Shown here: positions 1-7,070 of the stretch, piece after piece
Layout: every line of letters starts with the position of its first letter
Position numbering within the stretch: the stretch's first letter is position 1
From: Deltaproteobacteria bacterium RIFCSPLOWO2_02_56_12
GTDB taxonomy: Bacteria > Desulfobacterota > Binatia > UBA9968
Direction: 5' to 3'
NCBI GenBank assembly: GCA_001799045.1
Contig: MGRY01000044.1
Span: forward strand, 1-12,240
Length of the DNA stretch: 12,240 nucleotides
Made by a program: the position numbers and the translations under genes
Notes under the pieces: model-generated
The model's database searches: none
What the model was told of the DNA's origin: nothing
Seen by the model: only the letters and a program-made list of their open reading frames with translations

Positions 1-103
1 CAAGCAAGTCCCGGAGGGGTCGCTACGGGAGGCCGCGGAGCGAAGGGATAGGGGGTCCCTGTGGAAAAATTCGCCGTTAGGGTTACAATGGTATTCATAT
101 TCT
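1..103. other. Upstream region of aat with small hairpin and -10-like box
   Basis: No gene could be assigned to this edge. Two forward frames stop inside it, and the third runs open into aat without a better start. The GC-rich first half holds a short hairpin, AGGGA at 44-48 paired with TCCCT at 56-60 around a 7-base loop. A TACAAT box at 84-89 is a good -10 match, with a poor -35 (GTGGAA, 61-66) at 17 bases. If used, transcription would begin near 96, giving aat a leader of only about 8 bases. This is inferred from sequence similarity only. Confidence 0.3.
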
Positions 104-790
104 ATGCCTGTTTATCGCCTGATAGACGAACTCATCTTTCCTCCGCCGGATCATGCCGGGCCGGATGGGTTGCTGGCCGTGGGCGGGGACTTGAGCAGCG
201 AGCGGCTCCTGCTCGCCTATAAGCTGGGGATCTTTCCGTGGTACAGCGAGGGACAGCCTATCCTGTGGTGGTCCCCGGATCCCCGCTTGGTGCTGGAACT
301 TGAGAAGTTCCATATCTCTCGCCGTCTCCGCCAAATCCTCAACAAGGGGGTGTTTAAAGTCACGTTTGATAACGCCTTCGAGTCTGTGATCCGAGCGTGC
401 GCTGCTGTCCCGCGCAGAGGACAAGATGGGACCTGGATCACGCCGGAGATGCAGGCGGCCTATATCCGTCTACATGAACTTGGCTTTGCTCACTCCGCCG
501 AGAGCTGGTTTGAAGGAGAATTGGTGGGAGCGATATATGGCGTGTCGCTGGGAAAATGCTTTTTTGGTGAGTCCATGTTCTCGTGCAAATCCAATGCTTC
601 AAAGGTGGCCCTAGCTGTCTTGGTTCGGCAGTTAAAGGCGTGGGGCTTTCATATGATCGATGCTCAGGTGACGACAGAACATCTCCTCAGTCTCGGCGCC
701 AAAGAGATACCCCGGTCCCTTTTTCTCAAACGGCTGGAAAAAGCTCTCGCCTTTCCCGCTAAAAAAGGAAAATGGGATGGTGGCAGTTGA
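104..790 (+). CDS. aat: Leucyl/phenylalanyl-tRNA--protein transferase
   Basis: This cytoplasmic enzyme moves Leu or Phe from aminoacyl-tRNA onto the N-terminal Arg or Lys of proteins, creating an N-degron that ClpS/ClpAP recognises. The 228-residue length is normal for the family. The N-terminal block has DGLLAVGGDLS (21-31) and GIFPWYSEGQPILWWSPDPR (42-61), the classic Aat signature. GTWITPEMQAAY (109-120), FFGESMFS (153-160) and the IDAQV segment (185-189, with the family's Asp and Gln) follow, and the C-terminal EIPRSLFLKRL is also typical. The ATG at 104 gives the usual family N-terminus (MPVYRL...FPPP). No Shine-Dalgarno sequence precedes it, so initiation may be leaderless or weak. The usual clpS/clpA neighbours are not in the window. 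An MFS gene follows after 47 bases. Identification is secure from motifs. Confidence 0.96.
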   Translation: MPVYRLIDELIFPPPDHAGPDGLLAVGGDLSSERLLLAYKLGIFPWYSEGQPILWWSPDPRLVLELEKFHISRRLRQILNKGVFKVTFDNAFESVIRACAAVPRRGQDGTWITPEMQAAYIRLHELGFAHSAESWFEGELVGAIYGVSLGKCFFGESMFSCKSNASKVALAVLVRQLKAWGFHMIDAQVTTEHLLSLGAKEIPRSLFLKRLEKALAFPAKKGKWDGGS

Positions 791-837
791 TCGTTCCATA
801 GCTTTCGGTGTAGCAAGGATTCTGGCAGGCCAATTCG

Positions 838-2010
838 ATGCAGATCTCGTCGTTCGTTTTCTACGCCTTAGCTGCAATCCTCCAGGCATCGGGTTCATCC
901 GGGGCCGCTATGCTGGCGCCCTTTTTCATGAAGGCGCAAGGCTTCTCCACCGCTTTGGTGGGCGTCCCCCTCGTGATCAACGGATTGGGGCGCATCTCTT
1001 CTGATCTATTGTCCGGTCTCCTGGCAACCTATTTCAGTGCTTGGTCATTGCTGGTCGTGGCCCTCGCTGTCAGCCTCGCGGCGAGCGTTCTCGGTCTCTT
1101 CGTGCGCGATGTCATGCCTCTCTTTCTTGGCATCTGGGCCGTGCTTGGGTTTACTGAGGCGATGTTCGGCCTTTGTCTGCGCAAAACCGCCTTTGATCTA
1201 TTTCCTCCTTCGCGGCAGGGCCGGGCGCAGGGGCTGGTAGCTTCCGCTGCGGGAATTGGATTCACTCTGGGCCCGGCATTGGGCGGGATAGTCGGAACGC
1301 GCTGGGGAGCGGGCGCGCTTTTCTTTCTTTATGCCCTCCCCCAGGTCTTGGCGCTGGTTTTTATTCTGCTCGCCGGCAGACACGGAGTCAGTAAGCCGAT
1401 TGCAGCCGGCTCCCGACCTTTGTGGAGCGAGGCGAGAACGCTTTTGCGCCGGCCGCCGTTCCTGGCAGCCTGCCTGGCCATGTTCCAGGCCTTCTTGTTC
1501 CTGGGTGGAGTTACTCGGGTGGCCTTTCCCTTTCTGGCTGTGGCCGGCCGTGGCTTGAGCCTTCATGTGGTTGGGACCATTGTTGGGATCTCCCGCCTGA
1601 CCGATACCTTTGGCCGGCTGATCGGGGGATGGCTTTGCGACCGGATAGGCACCGCGCGCGTGATTCTGGCCGGAGTGCTGATCGGCGTGCCGATGTTTCT
1701 CCTGGAATCCTACGGCACCGGTTTCCTTGGCCTGCTTATTCCGCTTTCACTGATGACTATGGGTTTTGGCTTCACCAACGTAGGCTCCATAACGTGCGCT
1801 TTGGAATCGGCCGGCAAAGAGACCAAAGGGGTTGGTCTCGGCCTTGCCCGCGCCTCGAACTCGGCAGGAACCATCCTGGGACCCCTCTTGGCTGGATTGC
1901 TGATCGAGGGATTTGGCTACGAAGGCGGATTCTTCGCTATGGCGCTGATCTCGCTCGCGGGTTTTTTTCTCGTCTGGTATCTGTTCCGCCGCCCTGCCGG
2001 GCTTTCCTAG
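838..2010 (+). CDS. MFS transporter
   Basis: A 390-residue, highly hydrophobic inner-membrane protein with about 12 predicted membrane helices, of the Major Facilitator Superfamily. A degenerate motif A lies between helices 2 and 3 (GRISSDLLSG, 51-60). The corresponding repeat in the second half is clearer (GRLIGGWLCDRIG, about 258-270). Glycine-rich helix segments (AAGIGFTLGPALGGIVG and SAGTILGPLLAGLLIEGFG) are typical of helices 5 and 11. Substrate and direction cannot be told from the sequence. The ATG at 838 starts just before helix 1, and an in-frame TAG at 811-813 limits any upstream extension. The ribosome site is poor. It may be cotranscribed with aat, but there is no obvious functional link. 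Confidence 0.88.
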   Translation: MQISSFVFYALAAILQASGSSGAAMLAPFFMKAQGFSTALVGVPLVINGLGRISSDLLSGLLATYFSAWSLLVVALAVSLAASVLGLFVRDVMPLFLGIWAVLGFTEAMFGLCLRKTAFDLFPPSRQGRAQGLVASAAGIGFTLGPALGGIVGTRWGAGALFFLYALPQVLALVFILLAGRHGVSKPIAAGSRPLWSEARTLLRRPPFLAACLAMFQAFLFLGGVTRVAFPFLAVAGRGLSLHVVGTIVGISRLTDTFGRLIGGWLCDRIGTARVILAGVLIGVPMFLLESYGTGFLGLLIPLSLMTMGFGFTNVGSITCALESAGKETKGVGLGLARASNSAGTILGPLLAGLLIEGFGYEGGFFAMALISLAGFFLVWYLFRRPAGLS

Positions 2011-2072
2011 ATCATCCAACTTGTCCCCACGGGAGGGCGGTGGTATAGGGCTCTTAGGGACGGGAGCATTCT

Positions 2073-3662
2073 ATGACGCTTTACGACATCGTTATTCATG
2101 GCGGCAGATTGATCGACGGCACGGGTAATCCCTGGTTCTACGGCGACATTGCGATCAAGGACGGAAAGATCGCGAGTATCGGAAAAATGAACCCCGCTTC
2201 AGGCAACCGGGCCATTTCCGCCAAGGGGCTGGTGGTGACCCCCGGATACATCGACATGCACACTCACAGCGATCAGCCGCTGATCGCTGATGGCAATGCC
2301 GAGAGCAAGGTGCGCCAGGGGGTGACTCTGGACATTATCGGTGAGAGCCAATCTGTCGCCCCGCTTGCGGGACCCGTTTTGGAGGAGTACCGCGTCGAGC
2401 ATAGACGACGCAACGGCATTGAGACTGATTGGAGCACTTTTACCGGCTATTTTGAACGCGTGATGAAGGGGGGTATTGCGATCAATGTCGCCTCCGGAGT
2501 TTCTCCCCAACAGGTCAAGCAGGTAGTGGTTGGCTATAAGGAGCGGCCCGCTACCCGTGAAGAGCAGGAAAAGATGAACCGCCTGGTTGCCCAGGCTATG
2601 GAAGAGGGCGCTTTGGGTCTCACTGCCGCGTGGCATGCGAAAGGACCGGAAAATCCGCATGAGGTGGTCGAGATGGCCAAGGTGGTAAAGGGCTACGGCG
2701 GTTACTACGGAGTTCATCTGGGCAGCGAAGGTTTCGATATCTTTGAAGAGCTGGAAAAGGCGATCCGGGTTGCCCGGGAAGCAGAGATCCCAGTGCACAT
2801 CTACCATCTCAAGATGCGGGCCAAGAGCAACTGGGGTCGCGTGCGCGAGGTCATTCAGCAGATCGAGGAGGCGCGCCGGGAGGGACTGGAGATCACTGCC
2901 AACCAGTATCCCTACACTGCTATGCAGCATCCCTGGCGCAGGCTCTTTCCCCGCTGGGTGCAGAACGCTCCCTGGAGTGAGACCATCCCCCGGTTTAAGG
3001 ATCCGGCCTTCCGCGAGCGGGTTATCGCTGATCCGGAGTTCGACCAGTACATCAATGAGCATGGTGGTTGGGAGGGTGTTGTCGCATCCCGCTTTGATAC
3101 GCCCGCTTTAAAAGCGTTCGAGGGAAAGAGCATCGCGCAGATCGCTGAGATTCGGGGGCGGGATCCGGTGGCCACCTGCTTTGATCTTATCTTCGAAGAG
3201 GGGACCTTTATCTACGGAGTTCACCACACCATGTCTGAGGAAGACGTCAAAACTGTCATGAGAGTTCCCTGGGTCTCGATAGGATCGGACGGCAGCGCCC
3301 TGAATCTGAACTATCCGGGCAAGCCGCACCCGCGCAGTTTCGGCACCAATCCCAGAGTCCTGGGAAAATATACGCGCGAGGAAAAAGTCCTTGCCTTGGA
3401 AGAGGCAGTCCGTAAGATGACTTCTCTGCCGGCACAGGTCCTGGGGCTAAAAGATCGCGGCCTTCTCAGAGAAGGCCATTGGGCCGACATTGTTGTGCTG
3501 GATCCGGATGCTGTCGCCGATAGGGCTACCTACGAGGACCCCAAGCAGTATCCCAAAGGGATCAACTATGTCCTGGTGAACGGAGCGATCGTGATCGAAA
3601 ACGGAGACCACACCGGCGCCAGGCCCGGAAGAGTCATCTATGGGCCGGGAAAGCGCGACTAG
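2073..3662 (+). CDS. N-acyl-D-amino-acid deacylase-type amidohydrolase
   Basis: A 529-residue cytoplasmic metal hydrolase of the amidohydrolase superfamily, D-aminoacylase/N-acyl-D-amino-acid deacylase branch. Family members cleave the N-acyl amide of N-acyl-D-amino acids. The N-terminal beta-sandwich reads DIVIHGGRLIDGTGNPW. The metal site is visible: HTH (His63 and His65 in DMHTHSD), His215 (GVHLGSEG), His245 and Lys247 (IYHLKMRAKSNWG), and Asp406 (SIGSDGSALN). The C-terminus returns to the family pattern (GLLREGHWADIVVLDPD). One departure: the metal-bridging Cys of typical D-aminoacylases (GNCG-like) is replaced by a GES motif (Gly90-Glu91-Ser92), so metal geometry or substrate may differ. 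A GGGAG ribosome site lies about 6 bases before the ATG. It lies upstream of an aminotransferase and peptide permeases, supporting a role in amino-acid or peptide catabolism. Exact substrate unknown. Confidence 0.88.
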   Translation: MTLYDIVIHGGRLIDGTGNPWFYGDIAIKDGKIASIGKMNPASGNRAISAKGLVVTPGYIDMHTHSDQPLIADGNAESKVRQGVTLDIIGESQSVAPLAGPVLEEYRVEHRRRNGIETDWSTFTGYFERVMKGGIAINVASGVSPQQVKQVVVGYKERPATREEQEKMNRLVAQAMEEGALGLTAAWHAKGPENPHEVVEMAKVVKGYGGYYGVHLGSEGFDIFEELEKAIRVAREAEIPVHIYHLKMRAKSNWGRVREVIQQIEEARREGLEITANQYPYTAMQHPWRRLFPRWVQNAPWSETIPRFKDPAFRERVIADPEFDQYINEHGGWEGVVASRFDTPALKAFEGKSIAQIAEIRGRDPVATCFDLIFEEGTFIYGVHHTMSEEDVKTVMRVPWVSIGSDGSALNLNYPGKPHPRSFGTNPRVLGKYTREEKVLALEEAVRKMTSLPAQVLGLKDRGLLREGHWADIVVLDPDAVADRATYEDPKQYPKGINYVLVNGAIVIENGDHTGARPGRVIYGPGKRD

Positions 3663-3664
3663 TT

Positions 3665-3734
3665 ATTCGTTACTCGTCTATTCGTGTATTCGTTCAAATA
3701 ACCATTAACGAGTAACCAATAACGATTAACGAAT
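3665..3734. repeat. Imperfect inverted repeat of ATTCGTTA/TAACGAAT words
   Basis: The space after the deacylase is filled by A/T-rich short words. The left arm starts ATTCGTTACTCGT (3665-3677) and continues with TATTCG-type units. The right arm (3699-3734) holds ACGAGTAAC (3708-3716) and ends GATTAACGAAT, which reads back as ATTCGTTAATC on the other strand. The arms are related but imperfect, and each contains internal near-copies of the same word. Base composition contrasts sharply with the flanking genes. It could be a dispersed intergenic repeat or a folded RNA segment. No T-run makes it a classical terminator. Confidence 0.6.
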
Positions 3735-3804
3735 CGTGGAGAGATTGCTCTTATTGACAGCCATAGCCGGATTGGCTAGCGTCGGTAGGCGATAAGAGGT
3801 TCAG

Positions 3805-5088
3805 GTGAAAAAACAAGAGATCATTGAAAAGCATCGAAAGTATCTCTTTTCCTGCGTCGCCAACTACTACGAAGAGCCGCTGGTGGTTGAACACGCCAAA
3901 GGGAGCTGTGTTTACGACATTGAGGGCAGGGAGTACCTCGACTTCTTCGGCGGCATCGTGACCATCAGCGTCGGCCATTGCAACGAGAAGGTCACCGGGG
4001 CAATTCAGCAACAGACCAACAAGCTCCAGCATCTCTCCACCCTCTATCCGAACGAGCCCCACGTTCGCCTGGCGGAGAAGCTGGCCGAGATCACCCCGGG
4101 GCGGCTGCAGAAATCGTTCTTCACCAACAGCGGGACCGAGGCGAACGAGACCGCGGTTTTAGTCGCCCAGCTCCACACCAAATGCCAGGATGTCATCGCG
4201 CTGCGTCACAGCTACAGCGGCCGCTCCCACTTGGCCATGAGTCTGACCGCCAACTCCGCCTGGCGCCTCAACCTTACTCCGGTGCCCGGCATCCACCACA
4301 TCCCCAACGCCTACTGCTACCGCTGTCCCTTCGGCCTCACCTATCCGAGCTGCAATCTCAAATGCGCGAAAGACATCGAGGAGGCGATTCAGACGGCCAC
4401 CACCGGCCGCATCGCCGCCTTTCTCGCCGAGCCGATTCAAGGGATCGGCGGCATCATTACGCCCCCTAGGGAGTATTTTAAGGAGGTCGTCGCGATCGTG
4501 CGCAAGTACGGCGGACTCTTTATCTGCGACGAGGTGCAAACCGGTTGGGGCAGGACCGGCGGAAAGATGTTTGGCATAGAGCACTGGGGTGTAGAGCCGG
4601 ACATCATGACCTTTGCCAAGGGGATGGCTAACGGCGTCCCGATCGGGGCGACCATCGCCACGCCGGAGGTTGCTGACAGCATGAAGGGCATGTCGATCTC
4701 GACCTTCGGCGGAAACCCGGTGACCAGTGCTGCGTCTCTGGCAACCATACAGGTTATCGAAGAAGAGAATCTCGTCGAAAACGCGCGTGTGATGGGACAG
4801 CGGTTGAGGGAGGGGCTGGAGGCGCTGAAACAGAAGTATCCCCTCATTGGGGATGTTCGGGGCATGGGGTTGATGCAGGGATTGGAGCTCGTGGGGGAAA
4901 ATAAGCGGCCGGATGCCGGGGCGGTAAAGAGACTCTTCGAACGAACCAAGGCGAACGGACTCCTGATCGGCAGGGGAGGCCTGATGGGTAATGTCATCCG
5001 CATCGCTCCGCCTCTCAATGTCACCAGGGATCACATCGACCAGGCGCTCAAAACGCTTGATCAATCCTTCGCGCAGATCGGACTATGA
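3805..5088 (+). CDS. Class III PLP-dependent aminotransferase
   Basis: A 427-residue cytoplasmic fold-type I aminotransferase of class III (AGXT2/4-aminobutyrate/ornithine aminotransferase relatives), transferring an amino group between an amino acid or omega-amine and a 2-oxoacid. Visible motifs are NSGTEANE (108-115, PLP phosphate region), FICDEVQTGWGRTG (239-252, Asp242 for the pyridine nitrogen) and TFAKGMANGVPIGA (269-282, with the Schiff-base Lys272). STFGGNP follows downstream. A cysteine-rich insert at 171-187 (CYRC, then Cys183 and Cys187) occurs in a subset of such enzymes. It starts with GTG at 3805, preceded by AGAGG at a suitable distance; the first residues MKKQEIIEKHRKY fit the family. 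Its position between a deacylase and peptide permeases suggests amino-acid catabolism. The amino donor cannot be named. Confidence 0.92.
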   Translation: MKKQEIIEKHRKYLFSCVANYYEEPLVVEHAKGSCVYDIEGREYLDFFGGIVTISVGHCNEKVTGAIQQQTNKLQHLSTLYPNEPHVRLAEKLAEITPGRLQKSFFTNSGTEANETAVLVAQLHTKCQDVIALRHSYSGRSHLAMSLTANSAWRLNLTPVPGIHHIPNAYCYRCPFGLTYPSCNLKCAKDIEEAIQTATTGRIAAFLAEPIQGIGGIITPPREYFKEVVAIVRKYGGLFICDEVQTGWGRTGGKMFGIEHWGVEPDIMTFAKGMANGVPIGATIATPEVADSMKGMSISTFGGNPVTSAASLATIQVIEEENLVENARVMGQRLREGLEALKQKYPLIGDVRGMGLMQGLELVGENKRPDAGAVKRLFERTKANGLLIGRGGLMGNVIRIAPPLNVTRDHIDQALKTLDQSFAQIGL

Positions 5089-5221
5089 CTCTATGAAAAG
5101 CGGTTAAAGGGTTGAAGGGAAGCTATCCGTCTTGGATTGCTTGTGCTGTCGTTGATTCTCCGCCGGTTCCCGATGGCTGTCTCTCGGATCGCCTCATGGT
5201 TTTTCTCAGGATTACGGTACG

Positions 5222-6214
5222 ATGTTGAGACGTAGATTCATCGGGGCGATTCCCGTTCTTTTGGGCATCTCGCTGCTGGTTTTTTTTCTCATGCACATTG
5301 CTCCGGGCGATCCCATCAGTCTGCTTTTGGGGGACGACGCTACCGAGGCCGAGATTCAGCGTACGCGCCACGAGTGGGGACTGGATCAGCCGATTCTGGT
5401 GCAGTACTGGGAGTTTCTCTCACATGCGGTGAGGGGAGACTTCGGCAAATCGCTCAAGTTCGGCGAGCCGGTTACGAAACTGGTCTTTGAGCGATTGCCC
5501 GCTACCTGTGAACTCGCTCTGTCCAGCCTCCTAGTCGCCATCCTTATCTCGATTCCTATAGGGGTCTACTCCGCCATCAAGCACGACTCGCTTTTGGATC
5601 ATGCGGGGATGGGCTTGGCCTTGGTGGGAGTCTCCCTTCCTAATTTTTGGCTTGGGATCATGCTGATCTATTTCCTGGGCGGGCAGTTCAACCTCTTTCC
5701 GGTCGCCGGCAGGATCGAGTATGGGATCCAGCTCGAGACCATCACCCGTCTCTATCTGGTGGATAGCCTGATCACGGGAAATTTTCCCGCCTTCTGGAGC
5801 GCTGTCCAGCATCTCTTCATGCCGGCGATCACTCTGGGGACGAGTCTGGCCGCCATCGTCACCCGGATCACCCGCTCCAGCATTCTGGAAGTGATGCGCC
5901 AGGATTACATCACGACAGCCAGGGCCAAAGGGCTAAGCGAAAGGGCCGTGATTTGGCGTCACATTCTGCGCAATGCCATGATTACGATCATTACGATTCT
6001 CGGTCTTCAACTGGGGGCGCTTCTCAACGGCGCTGTCATCACCGAAACCGTCTTCTCTTTTCCTGGAATCGGCGATCTGCTCATCCAAGCCATCTCTGTC
6101 AGAGATTACAAGCTGGCCCAAGGGCTGATCTTTTTCTTTGCCATGATGTACTTCGCGGTCAATCTGCTGGTCGATCTGCTTTACATGCTGGTGGACCCGA
6201 GGATCAAACTCTAA
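5222..6214 (+). CDS. Dipeptide/oligopeptide-type ABC transporter permease (DppB-like)
   Basis: A 330-residue inner-membrane permease of the peptide/nickel ABC import family. The N-terminus (RRRFIGAIPVLLGISLLVFF) is the typical first helix, followed by the periplasmic APGDP motif and GLDQPILVQYWEFL, both hallmarks of DppB/OppB. The cytoplasmic EAA loop that contacts the ATPase is clear near residues 224-246 (DYITTARAKGLSERAVIWRH). The protein ends LLYMLVDPRIKL, as DppB proteins do. The ATG at 5222 has AGGA about 12 bases upstream. The stop overlaps the start of the next permease by one base (TAATG), indicating translational coupling. Substrate could be peptides, nickel or other small ligands; neighbours favour peptides or acyl amino acids. 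Confidence 0.94.
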   Translation: MLRRRFIGAIPVLLGISLLVFFLMHIAPGDPISLLLGDDATEAEIQRTRHEWGLDQPILVQYWEFLSHAVRGDFGKSLKFGEPVTKLVFERLPATCELALSSLLVAILISIPIGVYSAIKHDSLLDHAGMGLALVGVSLPNFWLGIMLIYFLGGQFNLFPVAGRIEYGIQLETITRLYLVDSLITGNFPAFWSAVQHLFMPAITLGTSLAAIVTRITRSSILEVMRQDYITTARAKGLSERAVIWRHILRNAMITIITILGLQLGALLNGAVITETVFSFPGIGDLLIQAISVRDYKLAQGLIFFFAMMYFAVNLLVDLLYMLVDPRIKL

Positions 6215-7053
6215 TGGCTCGGATGCGCTACTTAAAGATTTGGGTGGGCGGGGCGATTCTTTTGCTGTTGCTGGTTTGCGGCTTGGTGGCGCCTTTTCTA
6301 GCGCCTTATGACCCGCAGGAGCAAAGGCTTGAGCATCGGCTGCAGCCTCCCAGTCGGGGGATCCAGGGATCCGACCCTCATTGGCTTGGCACCGATAACC
6401 TGGGTCGCGACATCTTGAGCAGGATCATTTACGGCTCACGGATTTCTCTTCTCGTGGGAGCTACCACGGTAGTCCTTGCCGGCTTCATGGGATGTTTTCT
6501 CGGCGCGCTGGCGGGCTATTTCGGCGACCTCACGGACGAGGTCATCAGTAAAATCAGCGAAATTTTTCTCGCCTTTCCTTTTCTGCTCCTCGCGATAGCC
6601 CTGATGGCCTTTCTCGGGCAGGGGCTGCTAAACCTCATCTTGGCGCTGATGCTGACCCGCTGGGTGCAGTACTGCCGCGTGGTGCGGGGCGAGGTGCTCT
6701 CTCTCAAAGAGCGCGATTTTGTTGTCGCCGCTCGCGCCCTGGGTGGGAGGGATTTCTATATACTTTTCAGGCACGTTGTTCCCAATACGCTTGCCAGCGT
6801 CACGGTTATCGCGACCTTTGCCATGGCGATTGTCATCATCGCCGAGGCGAGCCTGAGTTTTCTTGGCCTGGGGGTGCCGCCGAGCATCCCCACTTGGGGC
6901 TCGATGCTCAGCGAGGGACGCAGTTACATGTATCGCGCCCCATGGTTGACGATCTTTCCCGGAATCGCTATCTTCGTAACCGTCTTTGGCATTAATCTTT
7001 TAGGAGACGGCCTGCGCGACATTTTGGATCCGAAATTAAGAGGACAACGATAG
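6214..7053 (+). CDS. Dipeptide/oligopeptide-type ABC transporter permease (DppC-like)
   Basis: A 279-residue partner permease of the preceding gene. The first helix is ILLLLLVCGLVAPFLAPYDP. The signature of DppC/OppC proteins, HWLGTDNLGRDILSRIIYGSR, follows and aligns with the usual SLLVG start of helix 2. The EAA loop is DFVVAARALGGRDFYILFRH, and the conserved tail LSFLGLGVPPSIPTWGSML and GDGLRDILDPKLR is present. An open frame extends upstream to 5953, but that part only shadows the end of the DppB gene. The ATG at 6214 gives the correct family N-terminus, overlaps the upstream stop and is preceded by GAGGA. The heteromeric channel would be formed with the upstream permease. Confidence 0.94.
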   Translation: MARMRYLKIWVGGAILLLLLVCGLVAPFLAPYDPQEQRLEHRLQPPSRGIQGSDPHWLGTDNLGRDILSRIIYGSRISLLVGATTVVLAGFMGCFLGALAGYFGDLTDEVISKISEIFLAFPFLLLAIALMAFLGQGLLNLILALMLTRWVQYCRVVRGEVLSLKERDFVVAARALGGRDFYILFRHVVPNTLASVTVIATFAMAIVIIAEASLSFLGLGVPPSIPTWGSMLSEGRSYMYRAPWLTIFPGIAIFVTVFGINLLGDGLRDILDPKLRGQR

Positions 7054-7070
7054 AAAACAAGGGGGGTTTT

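Noticed and set aside
1..103. End of a clpA or other gene upstream of aat
   Set aside because: None of the three forward frames resembles the ClpA C-terminus or any other protein end I know.
1422..2048. 208-codon plus-strand frame overlapping the MFS gene
   Set aside because: Its Trp-, Arg- and Pro-rich product has no family resemblance, while the other frame codes a proper 12-helix transporter.
2199..3062. Long 287-codon open frame on the minus strand
   Set aside because: It lies fully inside the deacylase gene, shows no family motif, and its composition is that expected of the antisense of a GC-rich gene.
3754..3782. Promoter for the aminotransferase with TTGACA at 3754
   Set aside because: The -35 is perfect, but the hexamer at 17 bases (TAGCGT) matches the -10 consensus in only three positions.
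4159..5064. 301-codon minus-strand open frame
   Set aside because: Antisense shadow of the aminotransferase gene; no recognisable domain.
5953..6213. Upstream extension of the DppC frame
   Set aside because: The extra residues (His/Ser/Arg-rich) are the out-of-frame DppB end; the family N-terminus begins at the ATG at 6214.
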